Assembly (NCBI GenBank): GCA_025024175.1
Contig: QCXZ01000003.1
Location: forward strand, 54,702,023-54,766,022
Reading direction: 5' to 3'
Length of the DNA stretch: 64,000 bases
From: Rhyzopertha dominica
Lineage: Eukaryota; Arthropoda; Insecta; Coleoptera; Bostrichidae
Of the stretch, positions 47,530 to 59,374 are shown piece by piece; position 1 is the stretch's first letter, and every line of letters starts with the position of its first letter. Both the position numbers and the translations under genes were made by a program. The notes under the pieces are model-generated. The model had not been told where the DNA came from. It did not search any database and worked only from the letters and a program-made list of their open reading frames with translations.

Positions 47530-48430
47530 TATCTAATTTTTTGTATAAGTGTTTCATGAGGAATATAATCAAAAGCCTTATTTTTAACATAATAATATAA
47601 GTATTCCAGTATTCTTGATTTTCAAAGCACTCCAATTTATCCTTCACTACGTTTAAGTATTTTTTTTCTGAAGCCGAAGCTACACTGAGCCATTCATCTC
47701 AAAATGTTCCAATATCCTTTCTGCAAAACATCTTTAAAAAATTTTTTGCGAGAGTAAGCAGTAGTGAAATTGGACGACAATTCGACACTTTTTGACACCA
47801 CAGTTCTTGCAAACTGACATTACTAAAGCGTAATTAAGGAAAAAAATACTTTTTTCAATACACGTATTAATAACTTTCAGACACAGTACAATATTTTTTA
47901 TTATTAGTAAATATTATAAATTTTCTGTTTTTTTAGAGTAAGCTATATCTCGTAATTCTATGTACGTAAAAGAATTGAAATTGAAATGTAACCCAAATGC
48001 ACTGCTAATGAAATTTATAGGGTCAATGCTAGTCATATTAGTCTGGGTTTAAGACGCCACAATAGTTTTTTTTTAATTAGTTTACCTTGTTTCGATTGTT
48101 ACATCCCACATACTTCTGATTTTCTAACAACATTGCTCGACTTTCAAATAACATGATCATTTTGTACTCTTTTTGACATTATATAATAGTACAAATTTTT
48201 TATTATTTTCTGTACTTCGTTGTATTTTGCCTTGAGATATTTATTAATTATTATCAGGATAAAACCTACACATTTTATACATGTTTTAAGAGTTTTTGGA
48301 GTAGTATATTTCTTTTCAGGAAATGCCTACTTTATAAAACTGATTCTGAATCTGTTCACTAATATTACCGCTAGTATTTAAATCATTGATAAATTCCCAA
48401 GGCATTATGTTGGCGAGGTAATGAAAAATT
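47530..48430 (-). pseudogene. Non-LTR retrotransposon (LINE) RT relic C
   Basis: On the minus strand, a linker-like segment (PWEFINDLNTSGNISEQIQ, about 48400) is followed near 47900-47840 by VINTCIEKSIFFLNYALVMS. Then come CRPISLLLTLAKNFLKMF (about 47800-47745) and KAFDYIPHETLIQKL (47580-47535). The last two are the RPISLL and KAFD..dh..L..kL blocks of LINE reverse transcriptase. Many frameshifts; the F/YxDD block is not reached. Confidence 0.7.
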
Positions 48431-49646
48431 AAAATGTGTTATCAAAAAGTAACCGCTTTATACAAATGATCAGATTAATCACCTTTGTATCTCATAAACT
48501 TATTTTTAACAATTGTGTACTCAGAAATTGCGACGCAGCGCATAATTCACGGCTACGATCAACTTGGAAGGAGCTACAGGATTAGCTACCCGTCAAACGC
48601 ATATTTTATCTCTGTTAAGGTATAACGTCATATTATGTACCAATAAGAACATTAAAATATTGAAATCTGCATCTCCAGCTCAGTGTATGTGTTTGATTAC
48701 GGCAATTAGGCAACTTCGTATCGCGGAATGCTAAATCTACAGTAAAGCTTAGAAACATACAGGGTTTCTGAATTCTTTGTGCCGCCTTTTTATAACTGCT
48801 ACCAAGCTACAATATGCACGGCGATCACTGAACATCAATGAGCACGATGGTACTGAAGGTTGCAGTTCAAGTTACAGTCACGAAATTGATGACCTTATAA
48901 TGATTTTCCTACAACTTACGGTCCTATTTTTCTTTCAAAGGTAATAAATAACAATAATTATTCGTATAGTAGGCTTGTGATAACCCCTACAGTATACACC
49001 CTTGCACCGTAAAGGTTTTGTGTAGTGCAGCTAACGTGATTACCATTGTGAATTTTACTAAAAACATCTCTCAGTACAGCATAGTACAATAATTATTTAA
49101 CAGGCTGACTTTAGCCATAACATCACAAATACGATGCATAACCTAAAAGCTATACGAAACACAGCTCCGAAATGTGAGCTTTCTGCAACCTTAAAGTTGA
49201 TTGTCACAAAAACACTACAGAATATTTCTTATTGTATTTATTCGTAAGTTCTGGTTCCTTTTTTAAATTAAAGACAGTTTTTTCTAATAATATAACGTTT
49301 CGGCCTATAATTTAGGTCTTATCGAATTATTATGAAAATTAATATGATATTTACAATTTTGATATTAATATAAAATGTACCTTCACGTTTGTTCCTTTGC
49401 TATTATTGTGGATGGTAAATGTGACGGTGAGAGGGTGTGTTTAAATGACGGTGAAGTAGGTATTACTACTACACAAAATGGTATTCAAAACCAACTGCAT
49501 TAGGAAGACTACTAAATTACCATTCTAACCACCCCTACAGACAACAAATAGCTATTCTAAACAACACTATACAACGAATAATAAAATTAACTAGTCCAGA
49601 ACTTAGAATTGAAACTTTACACGCCACTGCTAAAATACTAAAAAAA

Positions 49647-50476
49647 AACCGCTGCAAATTGAATCAATACTTCCACATTCAATTGTCAAAATGACATTTA
49701 CGTTTTTATTTTTTATACTGTACGATTAGTAATCAGGTTTTGAGCATTTTTTCTATCTACACATTTTTTGTAAGACAAACAGTCCTCGTGATATTAGCAA
49801 AAATATATACATTTTTAAAATCGCTTTTTCCCAAATAACTCGAAAATTATTAACTTAACAAGAAATTACAAGAGCGCTTTCTGATCAGAAATGTGATTTT
49901 CTATATAGTACCAAAATTTTAAAAAAATCGTACGAGTAGGGTCCAAAATAGGTTTTTTGGAAATATTTCGTTAATGTCAAAATTTTGGATAAATCTTCTA
50001 AGACACTTCTTGTGAGAAATTTTATTTCCTATCTGATGGCATTTTCATTTTTTGAATATATTAAATATATTCGGAGATATTTAAGAAAAACAGTTTTCTT
50101 TAAGTGACGCTTTTTTGCTAATATCTTCTAAACAGTTTGCTGTACCGAAAATTTATAGGAACTAATAATACTCGCAGTTATACTACTAATCACATACTAA
50201 AACGAAAAAAATATAAAAAAATTAAAATTTTCAAAAAGGGTAGTTACCCCCCAATTTCACCCCCTTTCCGATACCCTACTTACCCCACAAACAATAGGTC
50301 GCTTTGGGTAGTTGAGATTTATACGTTTGCCAAATTTCAAGTTCATATGTTAAGTCTTTCGAAAGTTATCGTCCCCACAAACATTACCACAGACACACAG
50401 ACTTACAGACACAGATACACAGACAAGAAATTTTTTTCGCGATACAATACTTCCCATCCGTTGGATGTGGAAGTAA
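49647..50476 (+). mobile_element. Helentron/HINE-like non-autonomous element, copy A
   Basis: 830 bp, from AACCGCTGC to GGAAGTAA. Its 3' end is a hairpin (ACTTCCCATCC, loop GTT, GGATG(T)GGAAGT). Near the 5' end the complement of that tip recurs (TACTTCCACATTCAA), giving an asymmetric subterminal inverted repeat. An ACAGAC-type microsatellite lies at about 50388-50427. It sits between A and T of the PLE; the unfilled site at 743|744 shows no target duplication. It lacks about 65 bp near its 3' end that copies B and C have. Frames inside are incidental. Confidence 0.7.
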
Positions 50477-51027
50477 TAACAACAAGTTAACATAATAACA
50501 AGTTAATAAATAACTCAATAAAACAACAAACAGAAANACTATACAATAGTATTCAATNCGAAAAACAAGAAAAAAACACAAACATAACGTACTTAACCTT
50601 ACCATATGTACCACCACTTACTCAAATAAATAAAAAACCTACTAAAACCACATAACTTCCAAACTACATATAAACCAATTAACACAATTAAACAATTCTA
50701 CACACCGTTAAAAACAAAACCACCAAAAGAAACAAGAACACACACAATATACATTATAAAATGTAAAGAATGTAACAAACAATAGACAGGACAATGCTTA
50801 AAACACAGACTTACAACAACATAAAAATAATAACAACCACACAGCTTTAAAAAAACGTCAAGAACAAACTGACCACACTTTCGACTTTGATAATACCAAA
50901 ATTATTACTACGGAACAACATAAACGTAAAAAACACTTTTTAGAAATGATACAAAAAAATACAAAAAAATGAAACAAACTTGAAGGTACATTTTATATTA
51001 ATATCAAAATTGTAAATGTCATATTAA

Positions 51028-51904
51028 TTACTTCCACATCCAACGGATGGGAAGTATTGTATCGCGAAAAAAAATTTTCAAAAATTTTTATTTGCTCATT
51101 CGCTTTAAAATGGTCGAAAACGCAAAAGAGCAAAATTTGAGCAAAAAATTTGTTGTCTGTGTGTCTGTGGTTTTGTTTGTATACGCGGTAACTTTCGAAA
51201 GACTTAATATATTAACTTGAAATTTGGCAAACGTATAAATCTCAACTACCCAAAGCGACATATTTTTGTGGGGTAAGTACGGTATCGGGAAGGGGGCAAA
51301 ACTGGAGGGTAACGACCCTTTTTGCAAATTTTTATTTTTTTTTATATTTTTTTCGTTTTAGTATGTGATTAGTAAACTGCGAGTATTGTTCATTCTTATA
51401 AATTTTCGGTGCAGCAAACTGTTTAGAAGATATTAGCAAAAAAACGTCACTTAAAGAAAACGGTTTTTCCTAAATATCTCCGAATATACTTAATATACTC
51501 AAAAAATGAAAGTGCCATCAGATAGGAAATAAAATTTCTCACAAAAAGTTTCTTAGAAAATTTATTCAAAATTTTGACATTTTCGAAATATTTCCAAAAA
51601 ACCTATTTTGGTCCCTGCTGGTACGATTTTTTTAAAATTTTGGTATTATATATAAAATCAAATTTCTGATCAGAAAGCACTCTTGTATTGTTTTGTTAAG
51701 TTAATAATTTTCGAGTTATTTGAAAAAAACGATTTTAAAATTTATATATTTTTGCTAATATCACGAGGACTTTGTCTTAGAAAAAATGTGTAGAGAGACA
51801 AAATTGTTCAAAATCTGATTACTAATCGTGTAGCATAAGAAACAAAAACGTAAATGTCATTTTGACAATTGGATGTGGAAGTATTGATTCAATTTGCAGC
51901 GGTT
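51028..51904 (-). mobile_element. Helentron/HINE-like element, copy B
   Basis: 877 bp, inverted relative to copy A and 551 bp from it, in the 3' tail of the same PLE. The unfilled PLE site (near 1405 of copy 1) reads GA|TTTT; here ...AA precedes and TTTT follows the element, again an A|T insertion without duplication. The terminal hairpin is at 51030-51053. A TGTCTGTGTGTCTGTGG microsatellite is at about 51154-51171. Confidence 0.7.
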
Positions 51905-52257
51905 TTTTCATAATAATTTGTCAATCTGCAAAATAAAAATATTCGACAAAGACCTAAATTATAGGTCGAAACATTATATTATTAGAAAAAAGTGTCTTTA
52001 ATTTAAAAAAAGGAGCCACCACTACAAATAAATACAATAAGAAAAATTAACACAATAGGACTCCACAAAATAAACATCAATAACTACAGAATATGTTGAA
52101 AATACTCCCAAGCGTTTTCTCACATTCAAATAATTCAACAATCGACGGATAACAAGTTTACGTCAAAACATCTGTTGTGTTTACCTTTTTGAGAGGCGGC
52201 AAACTGATTTAATCGATAATTTCCATAAGCGTCCTAGATGCATTTATAGAAACCCTG

Positions 52258-53359
52258 GACAAAAAATATATGTACATGTGTGATTGACTACGTTTGTAGG
52301 AAATGGATTGCAGTCTATCAAAAAAATCTTACATGTGTACAAATCTAACTATTAAGTTTTTCGCGTGACCGTGTCCGCAATAAGCAATAAATACGAATAC
52401 TAGACACTAGACTGTTCTCTTTGGTGCGACATAGCTGCAATACTAGTGTTATTGCCAACCCCCGGCGTTAAAAATTTTACATTTCACCGAACAACGCACG
52501 CAATAGCCCGCCCTATCGATGGTATCTGCTTCTATTGCAGTAGATGCCGTCGGCCATCATTTCCGCTTGCAAATTAAATCCATATGGCTGGAGTCCATGA
52601 AAGCAGCCTCGAAATATTTCGAATAGCTCGTACTAAGGTAGATTGTGTTCGTATGTAAATCCGCTCTCCGTTATAGTACGCCGGTGGAAATCTGATAAAC
52701 GATGCAATCTAATTTGCTTGGGAAAAGAACTGGAAATGGAACTCCCCGAGTGATACCGTGTAATGGAAATTTTCCGGAAGGATTACTAGATTTCGATGAA
52801 TACAGATCAACTGTCCGATACAAGAACGATCCCTAAAATGGGATTAGAGCGAATCTCTTCTGAGCCTTCTTAAGTGTTAACACTGGGGACAGGCTTACGG
52901 AGGCCGTATTTCTTAATTCACCGGCAACGCCTTCAGTTGTATCAGTGGAAAAAAAGGATGACTAAGTCAGATAACATTTATCTAAATGTTTCTTGAGTAA
53001 AGAAGGGAAAAGAAATAATGTCATTTGGCCCTATTACTGTCTACTCGTATTTCAATAAGCTTTTAGAAATAACAAATTTGAAGGAACATGTTATGTAAAG
53101 CTCTTTGGCATTTATTGTAATTAGGTAATTTTAAAGCAACAACCTCTCTAAGAGCAATGTTTGTTGTACATGACTTAAATAGAGAAATATTGGCTAGATA
53201 TTTTGGAATATTAACGCATCAGTGTCTTTTTCACCTTTTTTTGTTAGTTTTTGACATGATGCGTTAATCCAGCTGTCTAGGATCAAAATTAGCTTACCGA
53301 ATAAAGAGAAATAATATTTCAAAATCTAGTTTTGTATAACCTCCTTTAAGATATAAAAA
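52258..53359. other. No gene recognised; GC-richer patch
   Basis: 52430-52900 has noticeably higher GC than its surroundings and no long frame. It could be a conserved noncoding or regulatory block, but nothing within it is diagnostic. Confidence 0.3.
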
Positions 53360-54240
53360 AACCGCTGCAAATTGAATCAATACTTCTACACCCAATTGTC
53401 AAAATGACATTTACGTTTTTATTTCTTATACTATACGATTAGTTTTAGGTTATGAGCATTTTTCTCTCTACACGTTTGTTACAAGACAAACAGTCCTCAT
53501 GATATTAGCAAAAATATATAAATTTTAAAATCGTTTTTTTCCAAATAGCTCGAAAATTATTAACTTAACAAAAAAATTACAAGAGTACTTTCTGATCAGA
53601 AATTTGATTTTCTATATAATACCAACATTTAAAATGAATCGTACGAGCTGGGTCCAAAATAGGTTTTTTGGAAATATTTCGAAAATGTCAAAATTTAGAA
53701 TAAATTTATTGTGAGAAATTTTATTTCCTATCTAATAGTATTTTCATTTTTTGAATATATTAAATATATTCGAAGATATTTAGGAAAACCCGTTTTCTTT
53801 AAATGACGGTTTTTTGCTATAGTCTTCTAAACAGCTTGCTACACCTAAAATTTATAAGAATGAATAATACTCGCAGTTATACTACTAATNACATACAAAA
53901 ACGTAAAAATATTAAAATTTGCTAAAAGGGTANTTACCCTCCAATTTTGCCCCCTTCCCGATACTCTACCTACCCCACAAACAATAAGTCCCTTTGGGTA
54001 GTTGAGATTTATACGTTTGCCGAATTTCAAGTTCATATATTAAGTATATCGAAAGTTATCGTGTCCACAAGCAATACCACAGACACAGACACACACGCAG
54101 ACACACAGTAATGAAATTTTTTTTGCTCAAATTTTGTTTTTTTTTTACGTTCTCGACCATTTTAAAGCGAGAGCAAATAAAAATTTTTGAAATTTTTTTT
54201 TTGCAATACAATACTTCCCATTCGTTGGATGTGGAAGTAA
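53360..54240 (+). mobile_element. Helentron/HINE-like element, copy C
   Basis: 881 bp and the fullest copy: AACCGCTGC start, subterminal TACTTCTACACCCAA, CAGACACACA microsatellite at about 54070-54110, and terminal hairpin ending GGAAGTAA at 54240. It is preceded by an A-run and followed by TTT, consistent with A|T insertion. It lies outside the PLE. Two ambiguous bases fall within it. Confidence 0.7.
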
Positions 54241-54639
54241 TTTAACACGTTTTGAAGTTTACAAGATGTTCATCTTGGTAATATAAAGCACTCATCAGCA
54301 ATAGAAATAGGTTCCTGTGAGGAACTGGAGGAACTAATTAGTCATGCTTTGCTGAAATAGTTTCCTAGGAAGTAAAGTACATGAACATATCGTAAGCAAA
54401 TACGGTTCGCCCAACGATCATGATCGATCCCCAATTTTGCAACGAGTAGTATGTTCGATTGCTAAAAACCGCTAATTGCATCTGTTGAGGTGTGATATAC
54501 CTACAAAATGATTTATACTAATGATAAATGATACCATGTCGATATCACTAGCAATTTAACATGCTAGTAAAGGATATCTCGCATTTATTTTTAGGGTTTT
54601 TGTAATGAATAAATGGCAGATGATACCTATAATGATTAT
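54241..54639. other. No gene recognised
   Basis: AT-rich spacer between the Helentron-like copy and the SINE. Nothing supported. Confidence 0.4.
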
Positions 54640-55045
54640 AAAAATTTAATCGGGTATTTTGCAGGTAGATTTATTATTGAAGAAGTATTGTAAGCTCTGA
54701 TCAGGACTAGAACCTGGGACCTTTTGATTACTAGCCAAACGTGCTATCACTCCACCAACACGGCCCTATTCAGATTTCAGGTCAAAGTGGCATATATACA
54801 TCAAAGTTACGAAAGGTAACACTACTGAACGCCATCTGACGCTTTTGTAGCTAAGTTGCTCGTCGCTAGTTCTTTGCAAGCTTCAGATCAGACTTCTGCT
54901 GTGGTGGCCAGATTCTGTCTACCAGCAGCTCGTTACAACTCAAATTATTATAATGACAAAGTTATTTTTACTTGTATGGTATATTATGACTATAAGAGAT
55001 TTAATTTGGCATTTTGCAGGTAGATTTACTAATGAATGATACGAT
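54640..55045 (-). repeat. tRNA-derived SINE unit, copy 2
   Basis: On the minus strand the unit runs from a TAAATCTACCTGCAAAATGCC block (~55030) through about 250 bp of unique interior, a tRNA-like region, and a second TAAATCTACCTGCAAAATACC block (~54660). These tail blocks are direct repeats about 356 bp apart. Interior sequence such as GGCCACCACAGCAGAAGTC is shared with the unit at 17.3-17.6 kb. The doubled tail suggests either tandem SINE units or a composite SINE. Confidence 0.6.
54694..54765 (-). other. tRNA-Thr-like SINE head
   Basis: Begins GGCCGTG and has an A-box-like GGTGGAGTGATAGCAC. A 5-bp anticodon stem (TTTGG/TCAAA) closes the 7-nt loop CTAGTAA, giving anticodon AGT. The T arm is CAGG-TTCTAGT-CCTG (B box). 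The acceptor stem does not close, so this is a SINE promoter rather than a working tRNA gene. Confidence 0.55.
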
Positions 55046-57062
55046 CTGCTGTGTCCTTAAGTAAAAATCGAATTGGTGAATCCACAGAGCAGATTATTTG
55101 CTCATTGTAAGGTTTTTTCTGATTAGAAAGGTGTGGTTCGAAGTAAAATTAACCAGCGCTTTTGGACTGGGTATTTCGGGCAGTTTTTCTATTAAATTAG
55201 AGCCTGAAATTTGCATTTGTGTCTCTGATTATGAACTTCAAGGGTTCTGAAAGCTTGTCAGGAAGTAAAAGTGACGAATCAATTTAAGTAAGCGTATTGG
55301 ACAATTTAAAATAAAGTTCTTAAAGATTCCGAATTACGAAGTCGAGTTCTCATCCAGTGGCCGAGATGTGTTTTTGGACAAGATACAAACTTACCCGTGG
55401 TAGAATTTTGTTTAATGGCAATTTGGAAAATTGGTCTTTGATTTTTAGGAACTTTGGAGTGACTTAATTATTAAGACAATGAATAAAGAAAATGATGTTT
55501 GGTATCAATTCCGAATGTTCGTGAGGGAATTTGCAGAATTGACTTGTTTAAAAAATATATTCTTCTCATAGAGGTGAATTATTTAGGAACGTAAGCTATC
55601 GCGGCCAGAGTCAGAATGAAATCTTGTTTATTTTTTGTGTGTAGTAGGTATCGCAGTTCTAGTGTTTGTTGATCTGTTTCACGGGCAAAAGATTTCTGGT
55701 TGGTACCTAAACAAACACTCTAGTTGTAGGTTTAATATTGTCTTCAATTATTACATAACGTTAGAGCTGAATTTATTTAATCCCTTCAATTAGGTTTACT
55801 TCAATTCGCACAAAATTAAGAAAAATTCACGTTGTGTTAAAAAGAATTGGAAATTGCTCGCCATTGTTTCCTAAATGTTAGGCTATTGCCTGCGAACGTA
55901 GCTCAAATTAAAATATTGCTAAAATTAGTCACTGTCGTTAAAAAACTAATTAACTTTAGCTCACGCAGTCCGGCCGACAGCGCGTAAAGGCTCTCACATT
56001 TAGAGGGTATAACCCAGCATGTAATTTGCTGTAATTCGTACTAAACTTTATTAGAGTTGTAATACCATAACCGACATTTGTATCAGTGCTGGCCATTAAG
56101 CTCTACATCGAAGTTGTTTTTAACGTGCGATTCTTTTATGCTATCTTTAGTAAAAATTGGCCTTGGCAAAATCAATAAGTGTGTAATCGGCATTTCAAGT
56201 ATCTGAAATTGAACTGAATATGAACGACGGAATGGAGCTGTGGAGATCTCGGGATCTCGTTTAGAGGAAACATTTCCCAGGGGTTTATACAGACCTGGGG
56301 TAAAAGATTGTCGAATATCGACAATAAACTGACCCACTTACGAGCGGCAATATACTTGTTTATTGCGTGTGTTTATGTATATTCTTCAGTAAAGGCAAAT
56401 AACAGCGGTTTTGTGAAATCGAATCTATAAATAAACAGGTTACTCTACATAAGCAGAAATNTCGTTTTTTTTTTTTTAAATTTCGAGTGTACTAGCGGAT
56501 TACCCTGTTAATTGGACTTCTCGTCATACTTATATATAACGACTAAAACGTTTAAATCTACTCAAAGTACGGAGACTTTGACATTGCATTCATTCCAAGT
56601 GTAACACTGCACAGCACTCCATGAAATGGCTAGACTTTTCACGAAACGACCAATTTCGACAAGTGGCTGAAGTCCTTAACCGCGAAGGTAGATGACAACG
56701 CCGTCTTTTCTTAGCTCCGTTCAATTTCATGGTTACTGCGAGACAACTTGAAATTTTGCTGCGGTTAAAAGCTTTTAGAAAGCACGCTGTAATGTAAGAA
56801 ATAATTTAACAGTTCAAATGGAACTTGTTCAACGTTTAAATAATATTGAAATGGTAATAATGGGACCGTTCTTTAGTGGAAAATAAGTAGATATTGTCGC
56901 TTGCGAGCCAAAATTGTGATTCTGAAATATTTATAGTGGTAAACAAAAGGACAACTTCCTAACGGGTTTAAGCTTAAAATCGATTGAAGAAATAATTGTG
57001 GTAGCCATAAACCACTACTGATTCTTTGTATATGCAAATAAAGAACCAGATGTTAGAAAAAT
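55046..57062. other. No gene recognised
   Basis: AT-rich with a less AT-rich patch at 55950-56030 next to TAATTA-type homeodomain-like words. An 84-codon minus frame (56083-56337) shows no domain. A 12-T run lies at about 56465-56477. Confidence 0.35.
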
Positions 57063-58000
57063 TTACTGAGTTATCGGTCTAGACTTTTGGGAGTATTGTT
57101 TGCTTTTTAAAGCGCTTAAATAATGGTGTATTAATTTAGGTGTTTCCATAAAAACAGAGGTAAAAGTAGTTACTGTTGAAAATGGTGTTATCCTATCCTT
57201 GCAGTACGTATGTATCTTCTCAAGCAACCAATTACAATCTAAATTACGGTTAACTAGATTATAAAGAAATGCGACAATAATATAAGTACGGCGAGTTTCC
57301 AGTGAAGCAAAATTAAAACTGCTTAAAAAAATATGGTAATTACTACCTCTCGGCGGATAAAAACCATCAGTTAAAAATGACAAAAAATTAAGAAATTTTC
57401 TTTGTACATATTCGAGTTGATCTATATAACATCTATAAATAGGGAACCATATTAACGCCGCGTATTCTAGCCTAGTACGAATAAGAGAATAATAATAATT
57501 GTAAAGTGCGTAAATTAGTGAATTCCTTACAATTTCTATAAATGAAACCATAAGAATTGTATGATTTTGCAATTATATCTAAGATATGGTCGTTAAACGT
57601 AAACTTTTGATCAAACACGACCCCGAGATCATTAAACTTATTGATTCTATTTAAGACTTCATTATTGATTTGATATTGATAAAGTAATATATTATGTCTA
57701 CGAGTCAACGAAAGCACATTGCATTTTGGAATATTCAAATCTAATGTATTCAGATCACACCACGTTGTTAAAGAATTTAAGTCGTTTTGAAGGATCAAAC
57801 AGTTGTCTGAAGAAGAAATGTTAGTGAATAATTTAAGGTCGTCTGCAAACAATAATTTATAACAATTTAATGAGTCTGGTGGGTCGTTGATAAATAGAGA
57901 AACAAAAGGGGACCCAAAATTGGATCCTTGAGCGACACCAGAGTTTGGCCAAAATGGGTTAGAGAAAAAGTTAGCATAGCGAACCCTATTTTCAATCTGG
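57063..58000 (-). pseudogene. Jockey-type LINE reverse transcriptase relic A
   Basis: On the minus strand from about 58000: QIENRVRYANFFSNPFWPNS, then GVAQGSNFGSPFVSLFIND (RT block 4), LLFADDLKLF at about 57855-57826 with the catalytic FADD intact, and IPKCNVLSL and FNDLGVVFD further on. A frameshift near 57510 joins this to YYYSLIRTRLEYAALIW, IDQLEYVQRKFLNFL and LETRRTYIIVAFLYNLVN, the C-terminal region after RT. A stop (TAA) just upstream of 58000 marks the 5' truncation. The 3' end is not certain. No endonuclease part is present. Confidence 0.82.
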
Positions 58001-59374
58001 TTTATTTATAAATGAATACGTACTTACCACTCTTTGTTCACATTTAATTTAAAACTGCCGCACATATGCTAATTTCATTGCAAACATGGTACAATATAAT
58101 AAAACAAGACTTCATTCATGAAACGTTTATTAACTGAAAGAATGTATTGTTGAAAATATAAAAATAAATATTTCTATTAACACAAAACTTAAAGTTACGT
58201 GTCCATTGCCGCCGTGGATATCAGTAAATGTAGCGTTGTATGAACATGGACTGGAAACGGGTAAATAAGCAAAATGGCGCCCAAAAACAGCACAAAGTAG
58301 GAAGCATGAACTTGCTGGGGTGTAGGAAATAATACAAAGTAACAAAGGGTACCAACAATCTGGATTTCTTACTAACACGGATGAGTCCAATCTAGATCCG
58401 GATTACTATAGCTCTACTATAGGGCATACAAGTAATTATCACGCTTCAATTTGAAACTACCCTAAAAACTCATAAGAAATAACATAAAGAATTAATTGTG
58501 CTTACACTGAAAACCTCTAATTAGGTCGGGATTGTGGATGGAAATCCCACGTTTCCAAGACCTCCGCGACTGATGCACCTAGTTAAACCCACTTCTTGAA
58601 TATTCATAAATCCTATTCTACTAATAACATGCAGCATGAAGCTGCACTGCACGCGTCCGTAGTCCCTAATCATGGCAAGCTGTGCCGCTTTGCGCAAATC
58701 GGGCTGCCGATACCGACAGAATTGCCAGTATTCTTCAGCAGTATGTGTCCATTCTCCATACTCGGCAAAATGTCGTCCACGCTAAAACCGTCATCGATGG
58801 TCGTAGCATACAATCAGATTAACATAACGAACAAAAATTCAATAAAAATGAATTCAACTTAGACTGAGTTCTGCATGAACACATACATTATATTGTTACA
58901 ACGTTTAATAAACCAAATCTAGAGATATAGTTTTTGTCTTTGAAATTCAAAGTTGCCAAATACGAATTCTTTCTCTTTGGGGATGAATCGCCCAACCTGG
59001 CAACAATGAATGGCTTTAGCAGCATTTTCGGTTATGACCTTTTATAGAGGTAATGGCGTGATTCAAATGGTTATGATTGGCTAGAAAATGACAACAATTT
59101 TTTTTGTGTATGTAACTCATTTAATTTATTTATATATTAATTGCGGTAACAAAATTATCTTGGTACAGGCAACAATATGATTTTAGTAAATCGAAACAAT
59201 AAGGTAGCAAATGTATGGTATTTACAACAAATAATTCTTTACTACAACAAATTTGTATGTAACAAACGGAAATTTGTTGTTGTTGACAATCAACTTTTTT
59301 CAGTTTAACACTCACATATATTATCCACTAATTTAGTTTCGTTAAATAAATTACTAAAAAAAATGGATTTAAGA
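58001..59374. other. Spacer between two LINE relics with a possible small coding frame
   Basis: 58570-58830 has a clearly higher GC content than its flanks. Both strands carry an open frame there (see next entry). 58130-58390 minus has an 86-codon frame with no domain. Confidence 0.35.
58670..58813 (-). other. Unassigned coding-like frame
   Basis: A minus-strand open frame of 47 codons, ending SPICAKRHSLP and containing DDILPSMENGHILLKNTG. It has amino-acid composition like a real protein end rather than random AT-rich sequence. A possible acceptor (GGTTTTAG) precedes VDDILPS. The opposite strand has an 88-codon ATG frame (58596-58862) that looks less protein-like. I do not recognise either. 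It may be a terminal exon of a host gene or a processed fragment. Confidence 0.22.

Larger units (their letters stand above)
49226..52082. mobile_element. Penelope-like element, family 1, copy 2 (nested, inverted-tail form)
   Basis: Flanked by the 12-bp target duplication ACTACAGAATAT (49214-49225 and 52083-52094); the related element at 25.8 kb shows the site once. It starts with an inverted tail (49226-~49472, matching 1273-1541 of copy 1 reversed). Then follows a direct, 5'-truncated body matching copy 1 from position 571: 49473-49646, 50477-51027 and 51905-~52040. The body covers the RT C-terminus, the GIY-YIG region and the 3' tail. Two Helentron-like elements interrupt it. About 40 bp of extra sequence follow the tail before the right duplication. 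Coding capacity is lost. Confidence 0.85.
48760..52257. mobile_element. Small TIR element, copy 2, split by a nested PLE
   Basis: CAGGGTTTCT (48760-48769) and AGAAACCCTG (52248-52257) are perfect 10-bp inverted ends. The left part (48760-49225) and right part (52083-52257) together match the uninterrupted copy at 25703-26027, with extra interior sequence at about 48810-49160. The Penelope insertion 49226-52082 interrupts it. It encodes no protein. Confidence 0.7.

Noticed and set aside
50137..51327. Frames of 77-117 codons in the Helentron-like copies
   Set aside because: They consist of low-complexity and microsatellite sequence and are not conserved as protein between copies.
49647..54240. 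Interpreting the 0.88-kb repeat as a mariner or hAT MITE
   Set aside because: Ends are not symmetric TIRs and the empty sites show neither TA nor 8-bp duplication.
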